Assembly (NCBI RefSeq): GCF_016801865.2
Contig: NC_068937.1
Span: 29,413,241 to 29,477,240 of the forward strand
Direction: 5' to 3'
From: Culex pipiens pallens
Taxonomy: Eukaryota; Arthropoda; Insecta; Diptera; Culicidae
DNA length: 64,000 nt
Position numbers and translations under genes: made by a program. Under the pieces are notes generated by a model. That model did not search any database. It was not told the origin of the DNA and saw only the letters and a list, made by a program, of their open reading frames with translations. How positions within the stretch are numbered: position 1 is the first letter of the stretch; every line of letters starts with the position of its first letter. Shown in pieces: positions 19,261 through 31,740 of the stretch.

Positions 19261-20460
19261 ATGAAAATGCCTTAAATGTATCGCTCATGGTTCGTGCATG
19301 CACCCAATAATACCACCGACTTGCCAACTTGTAGCTTGCATAAGTCCAGTCGTTTTAATTTTCCTCCTCTTTTCCCACAACCCACATTGGAAAAAGACAC
19401 AAAACCCAAATGAAAAATTGCGACGGTTGCTCGTAAATTCCAAAATTGCCACTTTTCCCCCTCCCATCCCGGAGAGCACTTTAGTTCGGTTCGCCACACT
19501 ATAGAGGGGGGGTTAGTGGGTTGGTTGCATGCAATTGCTACTAGTTGCCATCCACCGGCGGCGGCGGCGTCCCAGCTGGCGCATCAGCACTCTCTAATGG
19601 TTGCTGTCAGGCCTCAGGCCGAACCATCAGGCCTCAGGCCGAACCATCAACCGAGACAACACGTAAATAGATGGTGGGTTGATTGGTTGTGGTTCGATCT
19701 ACTCTGGTGGATTGCGCGCTGGTGGGAAATTGGTTCGAGTGCTTGCATTTAGGGCAACTGTCAAAGTTGCCATAATGGCGGGAGGTTTGCCATAATTGTG
19801 ATTTTTTATTTAAATTAGACAATTTTTTTGAAAGAAATTGAATTTTCAACACCTGAGTCACCTTTTCCCCCAACTCTGTCAACTGGTGTGCCATAAAAAT
19901 CGACCCATAATGGGTCAGCTGCCGTAACCCGTGACAATATACACACCGATCGGCACTTCCCAAGATCAATAAAGAATTCCACCCGATTGAGGCTGCGAAA
20001 AACCGTAACTTCCTCCCCCCTTAACGCCATTCCCGCCTTGATGGGACTCATAAAGACTGCATTATATAGATTAGTACCGAAAAGCTTCCCTTTTCCCCTC
20101 CGAGGTAGAATCGGGACAACAATGCCGGACCGGATGGGCGGGGGAAAACCGTGAAAACCCGCCATAAAACTGGCCATCGAATACGGGGTACTCACTTGCG
20201 GTTGTAATCCGTTAAAAGCTAACAAATGAAATACACAAATATTCTTTTTTTTGCCACGTCGAGCGAATGACTCATTGTGTGGCGAATTTATGACTCTAAC
20301 TTTGGTGGCTGATGGGTTCGTTAAAGCGGTCCAAATCGGCGTTATTGGCGATTTAAGGGGTTTGGAGGTGTTGAAGTCGCAATTTAGGCGCTTTTTTCAT
20401 AGCTTTTGGAGCAGGATGTTTCTATACATAAACTTCAACTTGAAATATGTTACTGTTTAA
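19261..20460. other. GC-richer unique block with GCCATAATGG site
   Basis: This block is less AT-rich than its flanks. It holds GCCATAATGG at 19769 next to CTGTCAAAG, a duplicated 'caggcctcaggccgaacc' at about 19609-19646, and a 136-codon minus-strand frame (19815-20225) that I do not recognise and that lacks exon context. A regulatory region or an unannotated lineage-specific transcript are both possible. Confidence 0.35.
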
Positions 20461-22722
20461 AGCTAATAAAAAAAATCAACTTACCTCTTAGAGTGCAATT
20501 AAAATACTTCAAATCAGTCCCACATAAGTTCACGGTCTCAATATTTCCTTCGTCAAACTTTTGCACAAATTTGTACCATGTTCCATCACAAATGAAACAG
20601 CGTAACTTTCCGAAAGGTTACACGATCCATATCCTTATTGCCAAAGTTCCCATTTTTTTCTTTCTCTCCAGCTCAAGAAAAAACAAACTTCTTTCAAACT
20701 TTTCCCGATGACATTCCACCTCGATGAAAGAAGGAAAGCGGGGTGTCTTGTGCTCGAAGACAGGAAAACTTTTCATCTACCTTCCGAAATCTACACAGAA
20801 TTTAATTTGCAAGAAAAAAAAGTTTGTTCGTTTTCTCTCGTACATTGCATGATTGATGTTTCAAAACGGTAACCTGAAAAAGAAAAAAAATATTTCGAGG
20901 TAATCTACCTTCCTGGAAACCAAAATATGTTATATTTCAGGAGATGAAGGGTATTTTTAGCGATTGCAGAAAAAAAAATTCGATTGTTTTGACCAGTGTA
21001 GGGATTATGGGTTGCAGGATTGAATATGTAATAAATTATTAAATGAGTATTTATTACAAGATTTAATCTTCTATCTATATATATAAAAAATTTCGACGGT
21101 TTTGTTCGAACGCGCATCAGTTGATATCGGAAAGTCGGATCGGAGCGCTCTTTGCTGCGTTGGGTTCGTATAAGCCCAAGGAAGGTTCTTACACTAAAGA
21201 GTTACAACTTTGGCCACTCTGGAACCGATTCCAGAAGATCTGCAGTTTGTATGGGAAAAGTTGCGTAAAATCAAATTTTGATCACAGGAGGCTGAATAAG
21301 CAAACAAGCTAAAAACGTCAAGAAGCGAAAAAATGACAAGACGAAGTTAGTCGGGTAAGGCTTGTTATTCATAAATAAGAGTTTAGAGCGCAACAAAAGG
21401 TGCGCACCTTTATGAATATTGCCTTGTTAGCTGACAGATTGCAAATTGGGTCCTAAAATGAAGCTTACATTGCTGATATTATTGTTTACAGCGATAAAGC
21501 TTATTTTTCTGAGTACAATGACCCTTTGTACGACCACAAAGAATTTAAAATGGATTTTTAAATCAATTTTGAAAAATTAACCTCGCGGTCCTTCTTGACA
21601 GAAAAGCTCCTACTTGACAACTCGTTCCAAGGGGACCATAGTTGATCCATCGGAAAAATGTTGTCCTGCCAAAAAAAAAAAAAATTGCATTAGAATGAAA
21701 AAAAGTGATCAGGAATGGTTTTTAACCGTGTTTTTTACCGTTGTACATAAAAATTGACATAGGGCTTTAGTACCCAATTGAGTGCGAGAGCGCGCTAGCG
21801 AGCTGCGAGAGAGAACAACGAGGGAGAAAACAACGAGATGCGCGCGGCCGGAAAAAGAGAGAGCGCGCTAGCGAGTTGTCAAATCAGTTTTGTGGTTAAT
21901 TTGTGTGGAACAAGACGTGTTGTTTGTTAATTGCAAAATATCTGTGTTTTTATTATAAAAGAATGTCCCCGATCACGACATCCAGAAAACTTGATAATTT
22001 TGTTACCTGATGCGAACGAAATCAACTGAATGTTGTTTAAAATATATAACCTTAGCGAATCAAAACCGAGGCTTTCAAATTTTTTTTTTTTAAATATTAA
22101 TATTTTCTGCTAACGTATCTGAAATGCACTCAGTTGTTACTTTAAAGAAGTTAAAATATGTACTTTCTCTTTCTTAAGAAGTGATTAGTAGATTTTTGCT
22201 ATAAATGTTAAATCGTCTGTTTTTTTGTGCTCTGAAGAAGAATTAAAATGGATTTTTTTAAAAGCCAAAATACGTGGTTGGGTTATTTTATTATAATGCG
22301 CAATTCTCTCAGACGATATTTTTCAGCATTATTTATTTATCGGAAACTATTTGAGTACTTTTTGTATTATACATTTTCGTTCAGTTTTGGCGTCTTACCA
22401 TACAAAAATGTTATCAAAACAATCAAAAATCAGTAGCTTCATAGCAGGATTTTTGATCAACTCGGTGTTTTTAGCAAAATTACCGTTTTTCACACCGGAA
22501 GAATTTTTTTGATTTTTTTTTTTAATATGAATGCCATCATTTGAGTTATAACACAAAACACACAATTTCATTTGAATTCATTCTTTTTGGGAAATTCGTG
22601 ATTTTTTTTGGAAAGCATCGAAAAAACTTTTTTTTTAACCTAGAAAATAATCGGAGAATATTTTTACTCGAAAGATCACAAAATTTGACGAATGTTTCAT
22701 TTTTTTACATTGACAATCGGCC
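20461..22722. other. AT-rich stretch with one GC-rich tandem motif
   Basis: No gene is seen. A second copy of the 'cgacggttttgttcgaacg' repeat occurs near 21094-21112. A 15-bp word, GAGCGCGCTAGCGAG, appears twice at 21788 and 21861 within a purine-rich GC island. Confidence 0.4.
21788..21875. promoter_or_regulatory. Duplicated GAGCGCGCTAGCGAG in a GAGA-rich island
   Basis: Two exact 15-bp copies (21788-21802 and 21861-21875), each preceded by GA, flank a stretch of GAGAGA and GAAAAAGAGAG. GAGA tracts are the target of Trl/GAF-type factors in insects. Function is inferred only from composition. Confidence 0.3.
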
Positions 22723-23855
22723 TAGTGCGTCCATCCCGGGATTCTCCGGGACAAAATTACCGAGAATTTTCCGAATCCCGAGAAATTGTAAAGAATGAAA
22801 CAAATTTTAGTCTGAATTAGCGCGTCCATCCCGGGAATTCCCGGAATTTTTCCAACGCATCCTGGGATTTTTATAATTTGTCCCGGGAATTATCGAAATT
22901 GAAAAAAAATCAAATGTTAGTCTGCGAATTTAGATTTGGTTGAATATTAAGTAATCGATGAGAATTTTAAAGCATTACATTTTTATTCAGCATACATCTG
23001 GAATTTTTTTAAAAGGACACATAAAAAAATCAATTCTTGTTTTTGGGTGTTTTTTAATATCCCTGACTCAAGGCGGTTTTGAAAACACCCCAAAAGCAAA
23101 ATTAAAAAATTTACATGGCTTTTTTGGGTAAATTGTTAACATTTTAGTTTACAGATCCGCAAAATGCCTAGTGCTTTAAATATTTTATATTTAATTTGTA
23201 TCTTTAAAATACTGGGTATTATGTTTACGTATATTTCTGATTTCAAATTTAAAAAAAATGTCATATCAAATTATTTTTCATCAAAAACCGGAAGCAGGGG
23301 CCAATCAGGACAAATGTAACGAATTAAGAGAGCTTTTTAAGCCATTTTTTTGCATAATGTTTTGAACGACTTGGGTTAAAACAGGAACAGAACAAAACAA
23401 TTAGTACGCCGATTTCCAAATTAATTGCTCTAAAATCTCCTGTATCTATTCAGACTGTAGTCCTGAATTTCCCAGTTGGCAATAGTAACTCGTAGATAAT
23501 TTGTAAAACATGTTTTACATAAAACATGAAATTCAAAAGTTATTTAAAATTTTACATTGACTGATATCATTTTATTTGTTTTTGCTTCTCTTTTTTTTCT
23601 ACATTTTCAAAGAAAATTTTCAAGTTTTTCTAGTCATGCCACATAAAAAAATATATATAAAAGAAAATATATTTATAAAATACTTATTTAAATTGAATCA
23701 CATTGGATAAAAAATTGCAGTTTATTTAAAAACCAAATGCACAACAAAAGATAAATTTTTAATTTCTTTCAAGCTATTTCGGGAATTCCATGGATTTCAA
23801 AAATATTTTTCCCATTTCTCGGGAAATTCAAAACCCGGGAAAATTAGACGCCCTA
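22723..23855 (+). mobile_element. Element P (CCCGGG-rich, TAGTGCGTCCA ends), copy 1
   Basis: It starts TAGTGCGTCCATCCCGGG and ends CCCGGGAAAATTAGACG-CCCTA. The ends are an imperfect inverted pair (TAG[T/G]GCGTCCA) closed by TA. A second, slightly different left end begins at about 22816, so a truncated copy or duplicated end precedes the main body. It includes a hairpin at about 22996-23125. No transposase frame exists, so it is non-autonomous. An inverted copy lies at 30549-31740. Confidence 0.7.
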
Positions 23856-24009
23856 ACTGAATATAAAGATTTGGTTTTTTAAAATAGTGGAAGAGTTGAA
23901 TATTGTGTAATAAATGTGGTTTAATAGGGTTTAGTAAAGAAAACTGTTTAAATTTTATTTTCTATGTTGTTTGAAATATATGGTAAAGGTTGGTTTTGTT
24001 AAATTCGAA

Positions 24010-24262
24010 ATATATTTTGATATTTTATTTTTTCTCCTTAGGTACCGGCCTCTGAGATGATTCTAGGCAAATGTAACAAATTAAGACAGCTATTAAATCA
24101 CAATGAATTTTACACAATGTGTTGTTGTATTGTTGATTGATTTAGGTTAAAACAGGAACAGAATAACAAAATTAATGCACCAATTTTCAATGTTGTAAAA
24201 TCTAATGTCGTTGTTAAGACTGAAGTCCTGATTTTACCCAGTTGGCGGTAGTGATATAAAAG
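24010..24262 (+). repeat. Partial internal copy of element P
   Basis: The segment 'aaacaggaacagaataac' through 'cccagttggcggtagtg' parallels 23370-23490 inside element P. The CCCGGG ends are absent. Confidence 0.55.
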
Positions 24263-24274
24263 ATAATTTAAAAA

Positions 24275-24495
24275 ACCGTAAACCGGGGTGACATTGAAAG
24301 GATTTAAATTTATTTTTGGAATATTTTCCAGCTTGTAAGGTTTATCTCAAGATTATTATTTTTAAAACATGTACTGGGGTAGGCTACCAAAGTCCATGCA
24401 ATATTTAGGAAAAAAGTTATTACAAGTGTATTAAAAAAAATAGTTAATTTCAAAATTCTTAGTTTTACTTCCGGGTTGACTTTGATAGTCATAGT
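24275..24495 (+). repeat. Dispersed repeat G, copy 2
   Basis: It starts ACCGTAAACCGGGGTGAC and has a second CCGGGTTGACTTTGATAG at 24471. It is closely parallel to the copy at 16383, and sits directly beside the partial element P, as at 30 kb, where G and P are also neighbours. Confidence 0.7.
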
Positions 24496-24499
24496 TTTT

Positions 24500-25400
24500 T
24501 TTTCTTGAAATCAGATTTAAGGTGTTCAAATTATATATTTACGTCAAATCTAGCTTCACTAAGTTTACTGATATAGTTTTTAAGAAAAATTAACAATGTT
24601 TATATTGAGTTATGTAAGTTTATAAGCTTCTTAACAAAATACATAAACACAGTTAAGGTAAAATTGTTCAAAAATTCGGAATTTTGCCTGATATTAAAAT
24701 CTTTACGTACGTGTTCAGTTTTGTTTATAAAATTTTCGATTTAATTTGCATTACAAACTGAATTCGGAGCACGAATAAAAAAATCCCATTTTATATGTTA
24801 TTAATTCAACTGAAAATGCTTAAGCCATAAAAGATTGAAGATGTGGAAAACCAATCAAAAGTTATGTGCACTTACGGAATAATTATTCAAGATCTTCAGC
24901 TGCATTTTTTGTGTGGAAAAGCGAAAAAAAAAAACGATTAGACATTATTAAGAGTGTACCATTTTTCCTTGAACACTTCTAACCTATAATTTTGCAAAAA
25001 CATCAAATCAATTGGAAACCCGTTATCAAAAAACAAGTTTTTGAATGATTTTGAATGTTTTGATATTTGGCATTTTTGTATTTTAGTATCATTGGACAAC
25101 CTGATTAGGCAAAATGCCATTTTAATTTAAATAGAAGGTACTCAAAATGAAAAAAAATAACCTTTTACTACTTTTTACAACCTTTTTTAAGTCGAAAAAA
25201 ATATTTTAAAGAAAATAGTTCGTGGTTGATTCTTCACAAAATGTTATATTTTTTTTTCAATTACTTAAAATCAAAGAGGAAGATTTTGAGAAAATAAATC
25301 TGTACAGTTGTGGTCACTAGTAAAATGTGCAATTATGTGGGAATTTACTAAATTAGCTTTAATGTTTTATTTCAATTTACAGAACCTAATAATATCTATG
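24500..25400. other. AT-rich stretch, no gene
   Basis: Low-complexity A/T sequence. The segment near 24650-24760 resembles 29700-29830 in reverse, so the inverted G/P repeat pair may extend to here. Confidence 0.35.
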
Positions 25401-26345
25401 GTTGGATTTAGTATCGTTTAATGGAGACGCAAGGTTCTTCAAAAAAAAGTTTTCCAGTTTCATACAAATTCAGTCGAAGGAAATTTGCAAGTTTTCCATC
25501 AACCAATAAAGATGAACCATCAGAGGCAAAACTTTGCCGCGTCCTTGGACTAATGCGTTTTCTAATCTCGTCTAGTGTGAGCGCCTGAGCACCACGAAAC
25601 GAGTAAGTGAGTGAGTCGAGTGATTGCCAAGAAAGCAAAAAGGAATGCTATTGAAGAAATTGCGCTGGAATGTTGTGCGTTTTCTCGGGAGGAAATGCCT
25701 TTCGTCTGTGGAAAATGGTTGTTGGAGAGAGGGAGAGTGGGGGTTTGAGAAGGGGCGAAGAAGGAAGTTTTAAGATTTCAACGTCGCGATATTGCCTCCT
25801 CCTTTTCATTCGCTCTCACTCTCTCTCGCTCGCTCACTCACTTGGAGCGCGGGAGACAAAACGCATTTTGAACTTGAGGGCTGGGTGTGGAAATCTGAGT
25901 GCGGAAAAGTGAGGCAAAACTTCACCGGAAAATGTATGAGTAACGAGGAAAATCGATTTCTCATAATTTAAGCCAGAGAATTGTGCGCGAGTTTGGGAGG
26001 GGTAGGCAAATGTGGCAAGGAAATGCTTTCGTGTCTTGTTCGTCGTCCCGGGGAAAAGATAGGCACCGGAGCGGAAACAAACTTATCAACAGCTGAGCAG
26101 CAGCAGCAGCTGCAGGAATGTGGAGAGTTGTGAGTTGAGTGTTGTTTGTCTCGCACCAAATGGAGACGAATGGTTGATTTACCGGTTGATTGATGCATTT
26201 CCCGTGGGGAGCGAATTCTGTGCGGTGGGAAATTCATGCCATTACTTTGTAATGGCATTCCAAGAGTTTCCTGCTTGTGGTGGCATCGATAACAGATTCA
26301 CAGTAAATTGGGGTAAATTCAAACAAATGTTAAATAAGAGATGAT
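25401..26345. other. GC-richer unique region, possible regulatory DNA
   Basis: It has GAGAGGGAGAG and CTCTCACTCTCTCTCGCTCG tracts at 25730-25850, a CAGCAGCAGCAGCTGCAG stretch near 26100 and an inverted repeat at 26236. Some frames of 75-95 codons are present but show no family resemblance. It looks like a promoter or enhancer of an unseen transcript rather than protein-coding sequence. Confidence 0.3.
26236..26258. promoter_or_regulatory. Inverted repeat ATGCCATTAC-TTT-GTAATGGCAT
   Basis: Perfect 10-bp arms flank TTT. The GCCAT / ATGGC half-sites are those of the recurring palindrome family, with a wider spacer here. Confidence 0.4.
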
Positions 26346-26963
26346 ATTTTTGAAACATTTGTTAAAAAATCATTCAGCTACAAGTAATTTAAAATAATTT
26401 CGTTATCTGCATGCGATTTTTTAATGGGAAATAATTCAATCAACAAACGTTTCGCTTTTACTGCAGTTCAACAAAACCTTACAATATTGTGCATTATTTT
26501 AAGAGATTTCCATCATCTTCAATAGGTGTGGAATTTCCCAAGGAAATCCCAAAAATCTATGGACGTGATATTTATTACACTACTTACCCATATAGGATTG
26601 GATGGTTTACTATGTTTTTAACTACCGAATTGGGTAAAAAAAATTTAAAAATATCGAGGTTTATAAAAAATCAATTTGTAATGGTAATTTGCAAAAGCTG
26701 TGATATAAAGTCAAACCAATCCAGAATCTTTATGGCACATTTTGAAATTCTTCAATTGTCCTTCAAATGAAAACCCTATTGTGAATGTAGAACACATTAA
26801 ACATTTGGAAGGTGTAATTTTGGAAGGTTAAATATTACCTCTTTTAAGATGTAATTTTACCTCAATATAGATTGAAAAAGTTACATTACACCAGAAAAGT
26901 GGTAAAAGAACACATTTTTCTGATATAAAAAATGTACCCCTTCCCAGATGTAATATTAACATG

Positions 26964-27737
26964 TTTTTGCCTTCCTCACCTCACTGAGGCAAGGCTATAA
27001 AATCACTCGAAAAATGAACTTCTTAAATACGACTCCTAGATATACCTTCACGTATACCTATCGACTCAGAATCAAATTCTGAACAAATGTCTGTGGGGAT
27101 GTGTGTAGACATGATTTTTTTTCCACACGATTATCTCAGAACTGGCTGAACCGATTTTGGCCGGATCCGCCTTATTCTGTTCGTTTTGGGGTCCCCTAAG
27201 ACCCTATTAAATTTTATTCTGTTTAGTGAAGTACTTTTAAAGTTATGCCAAGAAAAAGTTTTTTTGCAGCTACAAAAAAGGGTGATTTTTGCATAACCTC
27301 AAAGGCCGGGTCTTTTTGCTTACGCGCGAGAGTCGCGCAGCATGCGTAGGGATTTTGGTCTGAGCGGGGGATTGGCAGCCACACCCCCTTGCATGCGTAT
27401 CGCCCGGTTGCCACATTGCTTAAGCTGTATCTGCGTCTCTTCTGGAAAAATTCTGTAATAATTATGTTGCTGCATCATTTTGTCTCGACAAAGATTTACT
27501 CGAACTTTTTACTGAAATATATAACTCATGAGACTTTTCTCCTTTATTTTGGAGAGTTGGTAAAAAAAAGAGTTGAAAATTGCTGTTCAAGTAAAACCAA
27601 TAATTATAAAAAATAAATGAAAAAAAAAAATAAATGAAAAAAAAAAATAAAAAAACTCTTAAATTAATTTGTAAATACAACCTAAAATACAACATGAATG
27701 CGAGGAAGGCACCAACCACCTTAAGGTGGATTAAGTA
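26964..27737 (+). mobile_element. Element Z, copy 2
   Basis: It starts TTTTGCCTTCCTCACC and ends with GAGGAAGGCACCAACCACC followed by TTAAGGTGGATTAAGT. CCTTCCTC and GAGGAAGG form a subterminal inverted pair, and CCACCTTAAGGTGG is itself a palindrome. The inner 'aactggctgaaccgatt' is shared with the 35618 copy. There is no coding frame. Confidence 0.7.
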
Positions 27738-27804
27738 ACGTTTTTTACTGTAAATCTTCTACATTAAAAATCACTGAATAGTCAAAAATCAAATTATTCG
27801 CTCT

Positions 27805-28198
27805 ACAGCATTGCCTTGGCGTTCTCGATTGCGAGATTCCTACTCGAAACTAGGTGTTCGAAGGCTTGATTGTTGAGGCAATTGCAAACCTCTTTTTACA
27901 CCTAAGCTTCCATCCACCTCGGGATTCGAACTGATGACCTTTGGATTGTTAGTCCAACTGCCTACCAGCGACTCCACCGAGGCAGGACCCAGGGAGACGA
28001 CTCCTACATCTGACCTGGACTGAGCTAACGACCTAACCTCTAGGTTAGACCGGGACCAACATTTACTTCCCTGTCCGACGGAAGGCGTGATCAGACAAAT
28101 CTCGTCTCAAAATTTGCCACCGGGACCTTCTGGGATCGAACCCAGGCCGACTGGGTGAGAGGCAACCACGCTTTCCCCTACACCACGGTCCCGGCTAA
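27805..28198 (-). mobile_element. tRNA-derived SINE with two tRNA-like modules
   Basis: On the minus strand, 28120-28195 folds with a 7-bp CGGGACC / GGTCCCG acceptor-like stem and has box B GGGTTCGATCCC. Nearer 27923-27990 a second module has GCCTCGG / CCGAGG ends and box B AGTTCGAATCCC. Between them lies a conserved domain with GGAAGTAAATGTTGGTCCCG, also found in the SINEs at 47489 and 49010. No intact tRNA gene is claimed. Confidence 0.7.
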
Positions 28199-28199
28199 A

Positions 28200-29965
28200 T
28201 AGTGAAAGCTACATTATTTTGTTTATAAAGTAAAAATGCTAATATCAAAAATTTAGATGCAAAATCGCCGATGGTGATTGGACACTCCAAAATATTTTAA
28301 CTGAATTAATGTGGAAAATTAATATCGAAAAAAAATCTCAAAAAAAACCTTTTAATGCAAAAAAGAGAATCGGTTTCCATTATTTTTTTTCGAAAATGCG
28401 TGCAAATTTAAGATTTCAAATGTTTTTCGTTGTTTTTGATAAGCCTTTTCATTCAATGAAACAGTTTATAATGTAGATTTTTAACCCATACAAAATTTAA
28501 ATGTTTTCAAAATTTGGAAACAAATTTTTAAAACTCTGTCGACATTGTTTTTGGTCCCAAAAAACTTATTTAATTTTGGAAATTACCTTTTTTAAATTAT
28601 TTAAAAATGAACATTTGGCATTTAGTGTAACGAAAACTTAACATGAGATTTTTTTCTACGTTTTTATGGCAATGAGAAATTAAAAATAGAACATAAAAAA
28701 TGATTTTTTCTATTTCTTCTTCTCATTGGTATTTAATAAATATAGAATTGTTTCAAGTGTATGATTGATGTGTCAAAAGCATTGTTTTTTATTTTTTTCG
28801 GAATCTATAATTTGATAAAAAAAATTGGCATATTACGTGACTTCTTTAAAAAAAAATCATTTACGTGTATCTGGCAACAAACTTGCATGACAATACAATA
28901 TTGAATTTTGCTTGTATTGTTTTCTGCATTTTTATTAAATAAAATTGGCATATTTTGAAAAAAAAACAATGATACTATTTTTTAAGGGAAATTTATAAAT
29001 ATTTTTAACTATTTAAAATTAGTTCTGATTCAAAATCGAAAAAAATATTTAAAACACTTAAAAAAAATCATTTAAAATTATGTTAATAAAACATGATATA
29101 TGCTGATATTTTGATAATAATTTTTCTAAAAGTTTCGCAAAAAAAAAAAAATGTTAGCTGAATTATTACTTCCATACTTTTTTTTTCTGTAAGAAACTTT
29201 ATAGAATCTCTGGATACACTTCCAAGGCCTTTTTGCTTTTTCCGTTAGTTTGAAGGTTAAAGAAAATTAGATCTTGCTGATTTTTAGAAACATAGTACTT
29301 AAATTTGCTCATGGCGAAAATAAGATCTCATGATTTTGCACAATAACTGGAACATTGATATTTTTTGGTAAAGTATTTTTATTTTGTTCAATTAAATCAA
29401 AAAAGATCTGTGAACACACTTTTCAAATACTTTAAAAATTTTGGAAAGTTTAAATAGTTAGTTTATACTGTAATTAAGAAAGAGTTGATTAATAGTATTA
29501 TTTTTAAATTTTCAAAGTGTCATGATTTTCTCAATGAACATGATTTCTAAACAGAAAACGGAATGCATTTTCGGATTCTTTGGACAATGTTCCGGTAGGA
29601 GAAGGTTAAATAAGTTTGTTAATAAAAAAATATTATTTTTGAAATATTATTCAAAGAAAAATTCATGTTTATAGGAATTTTCTGTACAAAAAAATTCATG
29701 AAAAATGTTAAAAACTTGTGATTCGTGCTTCGAATTCTGTATTAAATGCAATATGAATCTATAATTTTATAAACAAAACCATTTTCAACGAATTTCAGGC
29801 AAAATTGTGACTTTTTAACAATTTTACCTTAAAATTTATAAGTGTTTTGTTTAAAAGCTTATAAACTTAGTTAACTAAGTATAAAAAGTGATTTTTTTTT
29901 GTCCATGAATTAACCAACCTTAGTGATGGTAAATTTGACGTAATAATAAAATTTTAACACCTTAA
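28200..29965. other. AT-rich stretch, no gene
   Basis: Dense A/T sequence with stops in all frames; nothing supportable. Confidence 0.4.
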
Positions 29966-29975
29966 ATATAATGAA

Positions 29976-30172
29976 CTATGACTATCAAAGTCACCCGGAA
30001 TTCAAAATAGGTTTTTTTAACGGAACTATTGTTTCAAACACTTTTTAAAAAACTTTTTTTTAAATATAGTGCATGTTTAAAAAATAATAATCTTGAGAAA
30101 AAAACTTACCGATTGGAAAATATTACAGAAATAAATTGAAATCATATCAATGTCACCCCGGATTTACGGTAT
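29976..30172 (-). repeat. Dispersed repeat G, inverted diverged copy
   Basis: It runs from CTATCAAAGTCACCCGG to GTCACCCCGGATTTACGG, the reverse complement of the ends at 16383 and 24275. Confidence 0.65.
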
Positions 30173-30548
30173 TACAAAATGCTTTATACATGTTAATATT
30201 TGTAAATGTTCTTAAAAAAAAAAGATAAGATATTTTTTTCCTTAATTTATACGATTTTCCGATTACCGGTCAAAATATCAAAAAAATAAAAAGTCAAGTT
30301 TTAAGCCTGATTTTTGATTTTTTTGGAGAAATGTATCACAAAATGCTTTAAACGTCATTACAGTTATGCTTCTGTCAAACAATTGCAAAATAATAATAAA
30401 TTTATTTAACAAAAATTCTCAGGCTTTTTCGTCTTTCGCCAAAACTCAAAATTTGCATAAAAATTAAAAATTCTTTATTTGATTAAAATACAAGCACAAC
30501 AATTAATTTAACAAATTTTTTGAATGAAAATTTAGATTTTGTCAATAA

Positions 30549-31740
30549 TAGGGCGTCCAATTTTCCCGGGTTTTGAATTTCCCGGGAAACGGGAAAAATA
30601 TTTTTGGAATCCCGGGAATTCCCGGGATCCCGGGAAATTTTGGAATCAGTAATAAAATCTATGTTTCATTGCATTTTCGTTATGTTTTTAAGCTTAAAAT
30701 CATAGAATTAGCTTAATAATATCAAATGGTGATAATCCTCACTTCAATCTAAACAAAGACGACATTTTTAAAATAGCCTAAAAGAAATTAATTTCTTTTG
30801 TCTTTGTGGTGTTTAGGATTTTATATCAACTACTATTTTTAATTCCAGTATGATTATTTTTTTTTTATTTGCTAATCAAATTACATAATTCTTGAGTCTT
30901 TTTTATTTTAAAGGTCCAATAAGCTTTTGTCTTCCATATGTTTATAGGACCTATTCAAAAAAAAACTCTGAAATTTTTTTTTATATTTTTTTCTTTTATA
31001 TATATTTTTATATGACATGACTAAAACGGCTTAAATCATTTATTTTATATCTAAAAAACAAAAAAAACGACAATAAATAAAATGATACCAGTCAATGTAA
31101 AATTTTAGATAAGTTTTGAATTCATTGTTTTATATAAAACATATTTTACAAGTTATCTTCAAGTAACTACCGCCAACCGAGGGAAAATCAGAATTACAGT
31201 CTAAATAGGTACAGGAGATTTTAGAGCAATACATTTGGAAGTACACATTGTTTTGTTATGTTCCTGTTTTAACCGAAGTCATCCAAAACGTCATGCAATT
31301 ATTTTTTGCTTTAATAGCTGTCTTTATTCGTTACATTTGTACTTATTTGCTCTAGATGCCGGTGTTTGATTTTAAATAATTTGATATGAGATTATTTTTT
31401 TTTTAATTTAAAATAGAAAATATTCGTAAATATATCCAGTTAAATAAAAGAGAAAAAAATTTAAAGCACTAGGCATTTTGCGGACCTGTTAATTAAAATT
31501 ATAATATTTTTTCCTAAAAAACCAATTTAATGCTGAAATTTGCTGAATACAAATTTTAATACATTTTATTGTTTTACTATTTTCACAACCAAATATGAAT
31601 TTCCAGACCAAAATATGATATTTTTTTCAATTTCGGGAATTCCCGGGACAAATTATAGAAAATCCCGGGATTCGGGAATTCCCGGTTTTGGAAAAATCCC
31701 GGGATTTTTGTCCCGGGAATTCCCGGGATGGACGCACTAG
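30549..31740 (-). mobile_element. Element P, inverted copy
   Basis: It begins TAGGGCGTCCAATTTTCC and ends GAATTCCCGGGATGGACG-CACTAG, the reverse orientation of the copy at 22723. Both copies are flanked by repeat G on the same relative side, so a G-P block is present twice in inverted orientation about 6-7 kb apart. CCCGGG and GAATTC words are strikingly enriched at both ends. Confidence 0.7.

Noticed and set aside
19815..20225. 136-codon minus-strand frame in a GC-richer block
   Set aside because: No recognisable domain, no splice context and no codon bias like that of the true exons. Mentioned only as part of the unique block.
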